Counted from the first letter of the stretch, positions 17,952 through 26,460 are shown. The stretch: DNA of 64,000 bases from Amycolatopsis mongoliensis (GCF_030285665.1 NZ_CP127295.1:2480001-2544000); one strand, 5' to 3'. The notes: a model not told the origin generated them from the sequence alone. Program-made: numbers and translations.

Positions 17952-18890
17952 TTACTTGGCGGACTCGAGCACGTGTTGCGCCTCGGCGTCGAGACCGGTG
18001 TGGTACTCGACGGAGTCGCCGGTGATCTGCATGAAGGCCTGCTCGAGCGAGCCGGTCTGCGGGCTCAGCTCGTGCAGCACGATCCGGTTGGCGGCGGCGA
18101 TCTCGCCGATCTTGTCGCTGTCCATCCCGGACACCACGAGCGCGTTCGCGTCCTCGGTGACGCCGGCGCTGGCCCGCTGCAGGACCCCGCGCAGCTCGGC
18201 CAGCTGCGGCGAGCGGACCTTGACGGTGTTCTCCGCGGCGCGGGAGACGAAGTCCTCGGTGGAGGACTGCGAGATCAGCTTGCCGCGGCCGATCACCACG
18301 AGGTTGGTCGCGGTCAGCGCCATCTCCGAAAGCAGGTGGCTCGACACGAACACGGTGCGGCCTTCCTCGGCCAGCCGGTGCATGAACTTCCGGATCCAGA
18401 GGATGCCCTCGGGGTCCAGGCCGTTCACCGGCTCGTCGAACAGCAGCACCTCGGGGTCGCCGAGCAGGGCGGCCGCGATGCCGAGCCGCTGCGACATGCC
18501 GAGCGAGAACCCGCCGGCGCGCTTGCCCGCGACGCTGGTGAGGCCGACGGTGTCGAGCACCTCGTCCACACGGCTCGCCGGGATGCGGTTGGACTTCGCC
18601 ATCCACTGCAGGTGAGCGCGCGCCGAGCGGTTGGGGTGCACCCACTTCGCGTCGAGCAGCGCGCCGACGGTGCGCAGCGGTTCTTTGAGGTCGTGGTACT
18701 TCTTGCCCCCGATGGTGACCTGGCCGCCCGTCGGGTTGTCCAGGCCCAGGATCATGCGCATGGTGGTGGACTTGCCCGCCCCGTTCGGGCCGAGGAAGCC
18801 GGTGACCTGACCCGCGGCCACGGAGAACGACAGGTTGTTCACCGCCAGTGTCTTCCCGTACCGCTTGGTGAGGCCGGTTGCCTCGATCAT
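17952..18890 (-). CDS. ABC-2 transporter ATP-binding protein (copy B)
   Basis: A 312-residue ATPase with Walker A GPNGAGKST, signature FSLGMSQRLGIAAALL, Walker B VLLFDEPVNGLDPEG and H-loop SSHLLSEMA. The C-terminal extension ends with SPQTGSLEQAFMQITGDSVE, which matches SPITGSLEQAYLDLTREAVE in copy A. This is the leading gene of a four-gene run (copy B then copy A) and diverges from the TetR gene at 19088. The TetR protein is therefore a natural candidate repressor of the whole exporter block. Confidence 0.88.
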   Translation of the reverse strand: MIEATGLTKRYGKTLAVNNLSFSVAAGQVTGFLGPNGAGKSTTMRMILGLDNPTGGQVTIGGKKYHDLKEPLRTVGALLDAKWVHPNRSARAHLQWMAKSNRIPASRVDEVLDTVGLTSVAGKRAGGFSLGMSQRLGIAAALLGDPEVLLFDEPVNGLDPEGILWIRKFMHRLAEEGRTVFVSSHLLSEMALTATNLVVIGRGKLISQSSTEDFVSRAAENTVKVRSPQLAELRGVLQRASAGVTEDANALVVSGMDSDKIGEIAAANRIVLHELSPQTGSLEQAFMQITGDSVEYHTGLDAEAQHVLESAK

Positions 18891-19061
18891 GACTGCTCCT
18901 CTTCCGCCCCTCGCTTACGACGTGTTCATCGTCGCGGGTCGGGGGCCGTTCGCGCGTCACCCTGGAGGCCTAACCGCTCCCCCTACCTGAGTAGTACCTT
19001 GCTGGCTCTTCGGCCGATGCGCGATGGGTGATGACCCTGATCCGACCCTGATTCGCGCTCA

Positions 19062-19083
19062 TTAATGAACTGTGGTTCAATAA
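19062..19083. promoter_or_regulatory. TetR operator-like inverted repeat
   Basis: TTAATGAAC-TGTG-GTTCAATAA is an inverted repeat with perfect inner arms TGAAC/GTTCA (19066-19070 and 19075-19079) and near-perfect AT flanks, five bases before the GTG of the TetR gene. It is a good candidate autoregulatory site. A second small palindrome CTAC-CTGA-GTAG at 18983-18994 lies nearer the divergent ABC operon (start 18890). Nothing else recognisable is in 18891-19087. Confidence 0.5.
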
Positions 19084-19087
19084 TTCC

Positions 19088-19675
19088 GTGGCCCGGCCGA
19101 GGAGCATCACCGACGAGCGGCTGCTGGGTGCGGCGGAGACCGTGATCGGCCGCTGCGGCCCCGGTTTCACGCTCGCGCAGGTGGCTTCGGAGGCGAACGT
19201 CTCGGTCGGCACGGTCGCGCAGCGGTTCGGCTCGAAGAGCGGCCTGCTGCAGGCCATGAGCCGGCGGGCCACGCGGCGGGCGGTCGAGCACATGCGGGCG
19301 TGCGCCGAGCGGGCGGACGACCCGGTCGACGGCCTGCGCGCCGCGGCGGTGTCGGTCTACGCGGTGCTGGGCGACGCCGAAGAGGCGGCGAACCACCTCG
19401 GCCAGCTCGGCGTGGACATCGGCGACCCGGTGCTGCGGTCGCTGCTGGGCGAGCACTTCACGGCCGTCGAGGAAGAGCTCCGGCGGCTGGTGCGCGCGGC
19501 GGCGGGGTCGCTGCCGCACGCGCCGAGCGTGCCGCGGGCGGCCCGTGCCGTGCTCGGGGTCATCAACGGGGTGTCGATCGACTGGTCGATCCGGCCGCAC
19601 GGGCGGCTGGCCGACCGGCTGGCGGAGGACGTCGACGCGGTGCTGACCGCGTGGCGGGGACGGGAGGACGCATGA
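19088..19675 (+). CDS. TetR-family transcriptional regulator
   Basis: A 195-residue TetR protein. The N-terminal HTH spans about residues 8-52 (ITDERLLGAAETVIGRCG, FTLAQVASEANVSVGTVAQR, FGSKSGLLQAMSRRA), and a helical ligand domain with no recognised relatives follows. The GTG start is 5 bases after the inverted repeat at 19062-19083. The stop overlaps the SDR start by four bases (ATGA), so regulator and SDR are co-translated. The likely targets are its own operon and/or the divergent ABC exporters. Ligand unknown. Confidence 0.88.
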   Translation: MARPRSITDERLLGAAETVIGRCGPGFTLAQVASEANVSVGTVAQRFGSKSGLLQAMSRRATRRAVEHMRACAERADDPVDGLRAAAVSVYAVLGDAEEAANHLGQLGVDIGDPVLRSLLGEHFTAVEEELRRLVRAAAGSLPHAPSVPRAARAVLGVINGVSIDWSIRPHGRLADRLAEDVDAVLTAWRGREDA

Positions 19676-20583
19676 GCTTGGAAGGAAAGGTCGCGGTCGT
19701 CACGGGGGCGACCCGGGGCTGCGGGCGGGCGATCGCGGTGGAGCTGGGCCGCGCGGGCGCGACGGTGTACGTCACCGGCCGTACGACGCGCGAATCGGCG
19801 TCACCGCTGAAGCGCCCGGAGACGATCGAAGAGACGGGCGAACTGGTGGAGGCGGCCGGCGGTCGCGCGGTGGTCGTCCGCTGCGACTTCACGTCGGTGT
19901 CCGATGTGGACGCGTTGAAGGCGCGCATCGAGTCCGAAGTGGACGGAATCGACATCCTGGTCGACGACGTCTGGGGTGGCGACATGTACTTCCACTTCGA
20001 CGCGCCGTTCTGGGAGACACCGCTGGAGGACGCGCTCACCCTGACGCACAACGCGCTCGACACGCACCTGATCGCGCTGCACAAGCTGCTGCCACTGGTG
20101 GTGGCCCGCCGCGGGCTGGTGCTCGAGGTGACCGACGGCGACAACGACGACTACGTCGGCGCGGGCCTCCCCTATTACCTGGCGAAGTGCGGCATCCGCG
20201 CCCTCGGCCGGGCGCTGGGCGTGGAGCTGAAGAAGAACGACTGCGTCGGGCTCGCCGTGACGCCGGGCTTCCTGCGGTCGGAGTCGATGCTGGACCACTT
20301 CGAGGTCACCGAGGAGAACTGGCGCGACGCGGTGGGCAAGCTCGCCCCGGTCGACTTCAAGATCTCCGAGACGCCGTACCTGCTGGCGCGCGGCGTCGCG
20401 GCCCTGGCGCAGGACCCGGACGTCGCGCGCTTCGCGGGCCGGACGCTGGCGTCGTGGACGCTGATGAAGGAGTACGGCTACACCGACGTCGACGGCGACC
20501 GCCCGGACTTCGGCCGCTGGATCACCGAGGTCCGCAACGCGGGCAAGGACCCGGCAACCACCCCACCGACCAACTTCCGCTAA
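19672..20583 (+). CDS. SDR-family oxidoreductase with altered catalytic serine
   Basis: A 303-residue SDR with the cofactor motif TGATRGCGRAIA (about 12-23), the acidic CDFTSVSDVD and the catalytic pair YYLAK (Tyr about 165, Lys about 169). Where classical SDRs have Ser after strand 5, this one reads LVLEVTDGDNDDY, so a Thr or Asp takes that position. The long C-terminal part (about residues 200-303) ends YGYTDVDGDRPDFGRWITEV, a tail I know from a subgroup of actinobacterial and fungal SDRs of unknown substrate. It is coupled to the TetR gene by a 4-base overlap, which suggests its substrate or product is the regulator's ligand. Confidence 0.82.
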   Translation: MSLEGKVAVVTGATRGCGRAIAVELGRAGATVYVTGRTTRESASPLKRPETIEETGELVEAAGGRAVVVRCDFTSVSDVDALKARIESEVDGIDILVDDVWGGDMYFHFDAPFWETPLEDALTLTHNALDTHLIALHKLLPLVVARRGLVLEVTDGDNDDYVGAGLPYYLAKCGIRALGRALGVELKKNDCVGLAVTPGFLRSESMLDHFEVTEENWRDAVGKLAPVDFKISETPYLLARGVAALAQDPDVARFAGRTLASWTLMKEYGYTDVDGDRPDFGRWITEVRNAGKDPATTPPTNFR

Positions 20584-20593
20584 CCGAACCCGC

Positions 20594-20657
20594 CACTTTC
20601 CCTGGGAAAGTGCCGCCCCTGGGGCTCCAAGACGGCACTTTCCCTAGGAAAGATGCG
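20594..20657. repeat. Short inverted/direct repeat cluster (CACTTTCCC family), left copy
   Basis: CACTTTCCCTGGGAAAGTG at 20594-20612 is a perfect palindrome. Its right half, GGGAAAGTGCCG (20604-20615), pairs perfectly with CGGCACTTTCCC (20633-20644) across a 17-base loop. The downstream element at 20636-20657 (CACTTTCCCTA, then GGAAAGATGCG) recurs with one change at 21625-21646 and inverted at 21664-21685, on the far side of the 20733-21638 gene. It also follows the SDR stop directly and may terminate it. Confidence 0.75.
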
Positions 20658-20732
20658 GGGTTGGGGAGGGATTTCGGGGGATGTGGACAAGCAGGCCGTA
20701 GTTGATCTTCAACGGGGCTGGTTGTCGGTCGT

Positions 20733-21638
20733 GTGACGCAGGTTTGGCGGGTGTTCCGACTTCGTAGCAGTGACCTGGTCGACTTTGCCGAGCCCTTCAT
20801 CGGGAGCCACGCCGTGGCCGAAGAGGCGTTGACGTTGTGCGACTTGCGGTCTCCGTTGTTCACCCGCTTGTTCCGGAACGTCTACGTCGCCTCGACGACC
20901 GAAGTCACGCACGCGATGCGGTGCCGGGCCGCTGCTCTGCTTGCACCGAGCAGAGCTGTCCTGACCGGGTGCTCGGCAGCGGCCATCTGGGGTCTCGACC
21001 TGGTCGGTCCGCAGGACTTGGTCGAATTCGTCGTGCCCGAGAACCTGAAGTTCGACCGGCAGGCCGGACTGCACATCCGGCGGACCAGCCGGGTGATCGA
21101 CAGCGAGCCGTGGGGTGACATCCAGCTCGCCACGCCTCTGCGGCTCGCGTTGGACGTCGCCACGAACACCAGGTTGCATCGTTCGCTTCCCCGGACCGTC
21201 GGCTACCTCGACGCCTTCCTCGGCAGCGGGCTGGTCGACCTGGCCGAGCTGCGCCGCTATCTCGGACCGCGCCGGGACAACGGAATGGTGCGAGCCAGGA
21301 AGGCGGTCGCGCTGGTTAATGCGCGCTCGGAGAGCGTGCCCGAGTCCGAACTGCGGGTGTGGCTCACCGTCGCCGGGCTCAAGCCCGAGGTCCAAGTTGA
21401 CGTCGTAGCGGCGTCAGGCAGCTTCCTCGGTCGCCTTGACCTGGCGTTTCCGGCGCAGAAGCTGGCCGTCGAGTACGACGGCGAGTGGCATCTCGACGGC
21501 ATCCAGCCGCGCCTCGACGCGCAGCGCCGCGCCGCGATCGAGGCCGAGGGATGGCGCTTCGTGATCGTCACCAAGGCTGACTTGTACGGCGATCCGAAGC
21601 GAGTGGTCGCGACCGTCCGGTCGTCACTTTCCCTATGA
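20733..21638 (+). CDS. AbiEi-like N-terminal domain / DUF559-type PD-(D/E)xK nuclease-like protein
   Basis: A 301-residue protein. The N-terminal half resembles the winged-helix plus antitoxin-type region of AbiEi-like proteins (RLFRNVYVAS, then CRAAALLAPSRAVLTGCSAAAIWGL). The C-terminal ~100 residues match the DUF559/Vsr-like fold: ESELRVWL, then RLDLAFPAQKLAVEYDGEWH with the D...ExD active-site pattern, then EGWRFVIVTKADL. This two-part protein is widespread and multi-copy in actinomycetes. Whether it is a nuclease, an antitoxin or a selfish gene is not settled. Codon use is less GC-biased than in neighbours (many TTG, GTT, CGT). Copies of one 22-base repeat flank it on both sides, and its stop lies in the right copy. 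The start is GTG 20733; GTG 20731 is out of frame. Confidence 0.78.
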   Translation: MTQVWRVFRLRSSDLVDFAEPFIGSHAVAEEALTLCDLRSPLFTRLFRNVYVASTTEVTHAMRCRAAALLAPSRAVLTGCSAAAIWGLDLVGPQDLVEFVVPENLKFDRQAGLHIRRTSRVIDSEPWGDIQLATPLRLALDVATNTRLHRSLPRTVGYLDAFLGSGLVDLAELRRYLGPRRDNGMVRARKAVALVNARSESVPESELRVWLTVAGLKPEVQVDVVAASGSFLGRLDLAFPAQKLAVEYDGEWHLDGIQPRLDAQRRAAIEAEGWRFVIVTKADLYGDPKRVVATVRSSLSL

Positions 21639-21685
21639 AAGATGCGTCCGGAGGCCCTCCGTGCGCATCTTTCATAGGAAAAGTG
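21625..21685. repeat. Hairpin repeat (CACTTTCCC family), right copy; likely bidirectional terminator
   Basis: Two 22-base arms (21625-21646 and 21664-21685) are complementary at 21 of 22 positions around an 18-base or shorter loop. The left arm repeats the element at 20636-20657 in the same orientation with one substitution. It contains the stop codon of the 20733 gene and ends 10 bases before the stop of the convergent response-regulator gene, so it probably terminates both. Confidence 0.75.
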
Positions 21686-21694
21686 CAGCTTCCG

Positions 21695-22351
21695 TTAGGC
21701 GAGGCCGGGGCGCGCGAGGCCGGTTTCGTAGGCCAGCACCACGGCCTGCACCCGGTCCCGCAGCTCCAGCTTCGCCAGGATCCGCCCGACGTGCGTCTTC
21801 ACCGTCGCCTCCGAGAGGAACAGCGCCTCCGCGATCTCCAGGTTCGACATGCCCTTGGCGATCAGCACGAGCACCTCGCGCTCGCGGTCGGTGAGCACGT
21901 CCAGCTCCGCGGTGTCCCGCATCGGCGCGCCGCCAGTGCCGACGAAGCGGTCGAGCAGCCGGCGGGTCACCGACGGCGAGACCACCGCGTCGCCCGAGGC
22001 GACCGCCCGCAGCGCCGAGACCAGGTGGTCGGGCTGGGTGTCCTTGAGCAGGAACCCGCTCGCCCCGCCCTGCAGCGCCGAGTAGACGTACTCGTCGAGG
22101 TCGAACGTCGTCATCACCAGCACACGCGCGGTGCCGGCGGCGACGATCCGCTTGGTCGCCTCCACGCCGTCGAGCACCGGCATCCGGACGTCCATCAGCA
22201 CGACGTCGGGGCGCAGCTCCTCGGCCATCCGGATGGCCTGCGCGCCGTCGCCGGCCTCGCCGACGACGTCGATGTCGGCCTGTGCGCCCAGGACCATCCG
22301 GAACCCGACGCGCATGAGTTCCTGGTCGTCGACGACCACCACACGGATCAC
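21695..22351 (-). CDS. NarL/LuxR-family response regulator
   Basis: A 218-residue response regulator: acidic pair D8-D9, phospho-acceptor D54 (LMDVRMPV), switch TTFD, conserved Lys in FLLKDTQP, and LuxR HTH at about 148-212 (LTDREREVLVLIAKGMSNLE, then ATVKTHVGRILAKLEL). It begins GTG at 22351, overlapping the kinase stop by four bases. Together with the kinase it forms a classic co-translated two-component system, paralogous to the one at 8282-10719. The target genes are not evident from the neighbourhood. Confidence 0.92.
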   Translation of the reverse strand: MIRVVVVDDQELMRVGFRMVLGAQADIDVVGEAGDGAQAIRMAEELRPDVVLMDVRMPVLDGVEATKRIVAAGTARVLVMTTFDLDEYVYSALQGGASGFLLKDTQPDHLVSALRAVASGDAVVSPSVTRRLLDRFVGTGGAPMRDTAELDVLTDREREVLVLIAKGMSNLEIAEALFLSEATVKTHVGRILAKLELRDRVQAVVLAYETGLARPGLA

Positions 22352-23544
22352 TTGTCCAACCTAACCGGCAGGGCCGCGCGGACCTGCCACCCACCGCCCG
22401 GAGCCGGGCCCACGTCGAGGGTCCCGCCGTACACGTGCGCGCGTTCGCGCATGCCGATCAGGCCGTTGCCGCCCGGCAGCCGTTGCGAACCGGGCGCGGT
22501 CGCGGCCAGCTGCGGGACGCGGCCCGCGCCGTCGTCGGAGACCAGGACCTCCACCAGGTCGCCGGTGCGGTGCACCCGCACCGCCGCGGTCGCGCCGCGG
22601 CCGGCGTGCTTGAGCGTGTTCGTCAACGACTCCTGGACGATCCGGTAGATCCCCAGCGAGACGCCGGCGGGCAGGTCGCCGAGGTCGTCGGTCTCCAGCT
22701 CCACCGGCACCCCGGCGGCGCGCATCCGGTCGGCCAGCTCGGCGAGGGCGTGCGCGTCCGGCTGCGGCACGCGGGGCTCGCCGTCGGCGTCGTCGCTGCG
22801 GAGCACGTCGAGCAGGCGCCGCAGCTCGCCGAGCGCGCCGCGGCCGGTCTCGGAAATCGTTTGCAGGGCCCGCTGAGCGAGCTCGGGGTTGCTCTGGATC
22901 GCGTAGGACGCGCCGTCGGCCTGCACCACCATGACGCTCACCGCGTGCGCGACGACGTCGTGCAGCTCGCGTGCGATCCGCCCGCGTTCCTCGGCCACCG
23001 CGATCCGGGTGGCCTGGTCCCGTTCGGTTTCGAGCAGGTGCAACCTGGCCTCCACTTCCACGTCGTAGGCGCGCCGGGCGCCGACGAACTCGCCGAGCGT
23101 CCAGCACAGGGCGATGCCGAACGCGAGGAACAGCACCGCGATGAGGAGCTCGTCGTCCAGTGGGGCCAGTGCCAGCTGCACGGCCGACGAGACGACGACC
23201 GCGCCGACGAAGATCAGGCCCTGCCGCCGTCCGGCGTAGACGACGACCGAGTAGATGCTCATCGCCAGCCCGGCGGCGCTGCCGATGCCGAGCATCAGGG
23301 TGGCGTGCACGACGCTGACCACGAGCACGCTGTAGGCCGACCACAGCGGTGACTTCCGCCGGAACACCAGCGGCGCGACCATCGCGATGTTGACCGGCAC
23401 GGCCACGTACCAGGGCGGCAGCTCCGGCAGCTCGGCGAACCGGTCGGCGACGAACAGCAGCAGGTCGACCAGGCCGAGCAGGACGGCGAGCACCGTGTCG
23501 CCCGCCATGGGGTGGGCACGCATCCAGAGGCTCAGCCGTCGCAC
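22348..23544 (-). CDS. Sensor histidine kinase (HisKA_3, DesK/LiaS-like)
   Basis: A 398-residue membrane kinase with five or six hydrophobic segments in the first 150 residues, no large external loop, and a short coiled linker (VEVEARLHLLETERDQATR). The phosphorylation motif is ARELHDVVAHAVSVMV near residue 192. The ATPase domain has YRIVQESLTNTLKHAGRG (N-box) and GGNGLIGMRERAHVYGG (G-box). It is coupled to the response regulator by a 4-base overlap. The N-terminus (MRRLSLWMRAHPMAGD) allows a start at 23544 or at Met8 or Met13. Confidence 0.9.
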   Translation of the reverse strand: MRRLSLWMRAHPMAGDTVLAVLLGLVDLLLFVADRFAELPELPPWYVAVPVNIAMVAPLVFRRKSPLWSAYSVLVVSVVHATLMLGIGSAAGLAMSIYSVVVYAGRRQGLIFVGAVVVSSAVQLALAPLDDELLIAVLFLAFGIALCWTLGEFVGARRAYDVEVEARLHLLETERDQATRIAVAEERGRIARELHDVVAHAVSVMVVQADGASYAIQSNPELAQRALQTISETGRGALGELRRLLDVLRSDDADGEPRVPQPDAHALAELADRMRAAGVPVELETDDLGDLPAGVSLGIYRIVQESLTNTLKHAGRGATAAVRVHRTGDLVEVLVSDDGAGRVPQLAATAPGSQRLPGGNGLIGMRERAHVYGGTLDVGPAPGGGWQVRAALPVRLDK

Positions 23545-23670
23545 CAGGTAACACTAGGTCCCGGGGTGGAGACCGCGCGTCGGTCGGCGGTACCACCTTC
23601 GGTGCGACCTCCGGATGAGGCCCATGGCACGATTCAGGGGGTTGTCCGTACGACGGGAGGGCTGGGGGCC

Positions 23671-25230
23671 GTGACGTCACCGGAGCAGGGCCGGCTCGCC
23701 GGTCCGCTGTCGATGTCGGTGGCCAACCTGTGTCACCGCCTGCAGTCGCAGGTCTCCGCGCGCACCGCGGCCGGTTTCGCGGAGGTGCTGCGCCGGCTCG
23801 GCGCGCCGCTGCAGGTGGCCGTCGCCGGGCGGATCAAGTCGGGCAAGTCGACGCTGGTCAACGCGCTGATCGGGCGCCGGGTCGCGCCGACCGACATCGG
23901 TGAGTGCACGCGGCTGGTGACCCGGTTCCAGTACGGCACGGTCGACCGCGTCGAGATCGTCTTCACCGACGGCCGCAAGCAGGTGCTCCCGTTCGCCTCC
24001 GACGGGATGATCCCGGCGGAGCTGGGCGTCGACATCGAGCAGGTGTCGCACATCGAGGCGTACCTGACCAACGCCGTCCTCCAGGGCATGACGGTGATCG
24101 ACACCCCCGGTCTCGGCTCGCTCGACGCCGCTTCGGTGTCCCGCACCGAGCAGCTCCTGGGCGCCGCGAAGCACCGCAAAGACGACGAGGACGAAGAGGG
24201 CTCGGACGAGCTCGACGACACCTCGCGCAGCGCGGTCGCCGGTGCCGAAGCCGTGCTCTACGTCGTCACCCAGGGCGTCCGCGCCGACGACCAGCAGGCC
24301 CTCGCCGCCTTCACCGCGGCCACCGCGAGCCGCGAAGCCGGCCCGGTCAACGCCATCGCCGTGCTGAACAAGGCCGACACCATCGCGCCGGAGTCGGTCG
24401 AAGGCGCGGACGGCGACGTCTGGAAGGCCGCGACGATCCTGTCCGAGAAACAGGCGTCGACGTTGAAGCCGCGCGTCGCCGACGTGCTGCCGGTGATCGG
24501 GCTGATCGCCGAGTCCGCGGAGTCCGGCGGGTTCACCTCCGCCGACGCGGAGGCGCTGCGGCAGCTCGCCGACCTCGACGACGACGTGCTGCAGACCATG
24601 CTGATCTCGGCCGACATCTTCACCAGCTGGGAGTGCGACGTCCCGTCGGGCACCCGGCTGCGGCTGCTGGAGAAGCTCGACCTGTTCGGCATCTCGCACG
24701 CCGTCGAGGCGATCCGCAAGGAGCCGGAGATCACCGCGGGCTCGCTGCGGCGCTCGCTGCTCGACGCGTCCGGGCTGGAGTCGGTGCGCCAGCGCCTGTC
24801 GGTGGTGTTCGCCGCCCGCGCCGACGGCATCAAGGCGGCCGCCGCCCTCGCCTCGGTCACCGCGCTCGCGCACGCCTCGGGCGACCCGGCCGAGCGCCAG
24901 CGCGTCCACGACGCCATCGAGGTGCTGCTCGCCAAGCCCGAGGCCCACCAGCTGCGGCTGCTCGAAGCCCTGACGCTGGTCGCGTCCGGCGCGGTCGACA
25001 TGCCGGAGGACCTGTCGGAGGAGGTGCTGCGGGTCGGCAGCAACGCCGACATCGGTGCCCAGCTCGGCAAGCCCGGCGCGCCGCGACCGGAGCTGGCCGC
25101 GCACGCGCTCGAGCGCGCGGGCTGGTGGCGCTCCTTCGCGTCCTTCGGCGCGACACCCGCGCAGAGCCGTGTCGCGCACGTCGTGCACCGGGCGTACTTC
25201 TTGATGTGGCAACAGGTGCGCGAAGCCTGA
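23671..25230 (+). CDS. Bacterial dynamin-like GTPase 1 (IniC-like)
   Basis: A protein of about 519 residues from GTG 23671 (GGGAGG about 12 bases upstream). GTPase motifs are G1 GRIKSGKS (53-60), G3 DTPG in VIDTPGLGSLD, and G4 NKAD. An acidic insert (KDDEDEEGSDELDDT) follows G3, and the C-terminal half is largely helical. There is no obvious membrane segment, unlike the partner at 27599. The pairing of one shorter and one longer dynamin resembles mycobacterial IniC/IniA, large GTPases that act on membranes under cell-envelope stress. The open frame extends upstream to 23512, but that part overlaps the divergent kinase gene and looks non-coding. Confidence 0.82.
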   Translation: MTSPEQGRLAGPLSMSVANLCHRLQSQVSARTAAGFAEVLRRLGAPLQVAVAGRIKSGKSTLVNALIGRRVAPTDIGECTRLVTRFQYGTVDRVEIVFTDGRKQVLPFASDGMIPAELGVDIEQVSHIEAYLTNAVLQGMTVIDTPGLGSLDAASVSRTEQLLGAAKHRKDDEDEEGSDELDDTSRSAVAGAEAVLYVVTQGVRADDQQALAAFTAATASREAGPVNAIAVLNKADTIAPESVEGADGDVWKAATILSEKQASTLKPRVADVLPVIGLIAESAESGGFTSADAEALRQLADLDDDVLQTMLISADIFTSWECDVPSGTRLRLLEKLDLFGISHAVEAIRKEPEITAGSLRRSLLDASGLESVRQRLSVVFAARADGIKAAAALASVTALAHASGDPAERQRVHDAIEVLLAKPEAHQLRLLEALTLVASGAVDMPEDLSEEVLRVGSNADIGAQLGKPGAPRPELAAHALERAGWWRSFASFGATPAQSRVAHVVHRAYFLMWQQVREA

Positions 25231-25289
25231 GTTTGTTTCTGCTTGCCGAATCTCGCTGGTAGGGGCGCTTTTCCGCGTACTGTTGAGAC

Positions 25290-25937
25290 GTGCGCCTAGA
25301 AAACACGACATCCTGGCGAGCCGGCTGGAGCAGCGAGAACGAGATCGACGTCGCGCTGTACATCCGTGACGCCCTGGCCCTGTCCGTTTCCGAAGGACAG
25401 GTGCTGCCGCCCGTGGAGCCGCGGGTCCCGGTGCACGTCCCGCCCGAGGTCGACCGCGCGGCCGTCCAGGCGCAGTGGGCCGACTGGTGGGTCGACCTCC
25501 TGGCCTTCCTCCGCAACCGCGAGGACCCGGACCCGCGCAGCCCGCGTTCCCGCTACGGCAGGCCCGCGCTCGCGCAGGGTTCGGCGATGCGGCAGGCGCT
25601 CGACTTCTTCGGCCCGGCCGCGGCCCGCCACTTCGCCAACGCGCGCGGGCCCGCCCTGCGCGGCGCGGGCGAGCCGGCGGGCGGCACGCCGTGGGCGCCC
25701 GGCTTCTACCGGCGCCAGATCGTGGCCGGCGAACGCCTCGGCCAGCTGGTGCGCGAGGCCGAGGTCCGGCTGGGGCGGCGGGCCTACCCGTTCCGGCTGA
25801 ACGTCATCGAGATCTCCGTCGCCGGGTCGATCTGGCTGCGCACGGCCGACGACCAGCTGCTCGTCTCGTCCCGGCTCGCCGAAGACGGTCCCGGCCTCGA
25901 GGCCGTGCTCCGCAAGGTGATCGACGAGTTGGTCTGA
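25290..25937 (+). CDS. Conserved hypothetical protein in dynamin cluster
   Basis: A 215-residue soluble protein with no recognised domain. It has two aromatic-rich patches (VQAQWADWWVDLLAFL at about 60-75 and ALDFFGPAAARHF at about 102-114) and a C-terminal beta-rich stretch (YPFRLNVIEISVAGSIWLRT, then LLVSSRLAED). There is no signal peptide or membrane segment. The GTG start at 25290 follows GAGACGTG weakly; the next candidate start is much further in. It lies 59 bases after the first dynamin gene, in the same direction, and may be co-transcribed. Its function is unknown; the context suggests an accessory to the dynamin system. Confidence 0.7.
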   Translation: MRLENTTSWRAGWSSENEIDVALYIRDALALSVSEGQVLPPVEPRVPVHVPPEVDRAAVQAQWADWWVDLLAFLRNREDPDPRSPRSRYGRPALAQGSAMRQALDFFGPAAARHFANARGPALRGAGEPAGGTPWAPGFYRRQIVAGERLGQLVREAEVRLGRRAYPFRLNVIEISVAGSIWLRTADDQLLVSSRLAEDGPGLEAVLRKVIDELV

Positions 25938-25980
25938 GCCCGGCTTTCATAAACCGAGCACGCGGTCTAATAATGGCGGT

Positions 25981-26460
25981 ATGGAGACGACCGTCGACGA
26001 GCCGCCGTGGCTGCGCACCGCGTCCTGGATCGGCTGCCCGCTGGCCGGCGGCGCGCTCGGCGTGGGGGTCTGGGCCGTCGCCGCGTGGGTCACCGCTCTG
26101 CCGGCCTTCCCGTTCCAGGGTGTGTTCAAGGTGCTCACGAAGCTGCCGCAGCCGTGGGCGACGCTCGCCGCGGTCGCCGGCGGGCTGGTGCTCGGCCTGG
26201 TGTTCGCCGTGGTCTGGGCGGTCGAGCGACTGGTCGTCACGGTGTCGCCGACCCGGGTCACGCTGGTCCGCGGTGACAAGACCCGCCGCATCGAGGCCGA
26301 CCTCGAAGCCGTCTACCTCGACGGCAAGGAGCTCGTCCTGCGGACCATCGACGGCCGGGAGATCGCCCGCGAGAAGACCGACCTGCGCAACCACGAACTG
26401 GCGCCTGCCTTCGCCGAACACGGCTACCCCTGGCGCGACGAGCCGCCGGTCGAGCGATGA
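25981..26460 (+). CDS. Small YqeB-like membrane protein
   Basis: A 159-residue protein with two membrane helices (about residues 17-38 and 59-84). A cytosolic beta-rich domain follows (LVVTVSPTRVTLVRGDK, then VYLDGKELVLRTIDGREIAREKTD), ending NHELAPAFAEHGYPW. The helix pair plus PH-like domain and the terminal HGYPW are features I associate with actinobacterial YqeB-family proteins, of unknown role. The assignment is tentative. It overlaps the following TetR gene by four bases (ATGA), which ties the two together. A PH-like membrane protein would fit a membrane-remodelling dynamin neighbourhood (inference). Confidence 0.7.
   Translation: METTVDEPPWLRTASWIGCPLAGGALGVGVWAVAAWVTALPAFPFQGVFKVLTKLPQPWATLAAVAGGLVLGLVFAVVWAVERLVVTVSPTRVTLVRGDKTRRIEADLEAVYLDGKELVLRTIDGREIAREKTDLRNHELAPAFAEHGYPWRDEPPVER

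Noticed and set aside
20594-21685. Insertion sequence
   Set aside because: The flanking repeats look suggestive, but the enclosed gene has no transposase motif and no target duplication could be identified, so it is reported as a repeat-bracketed gene only.
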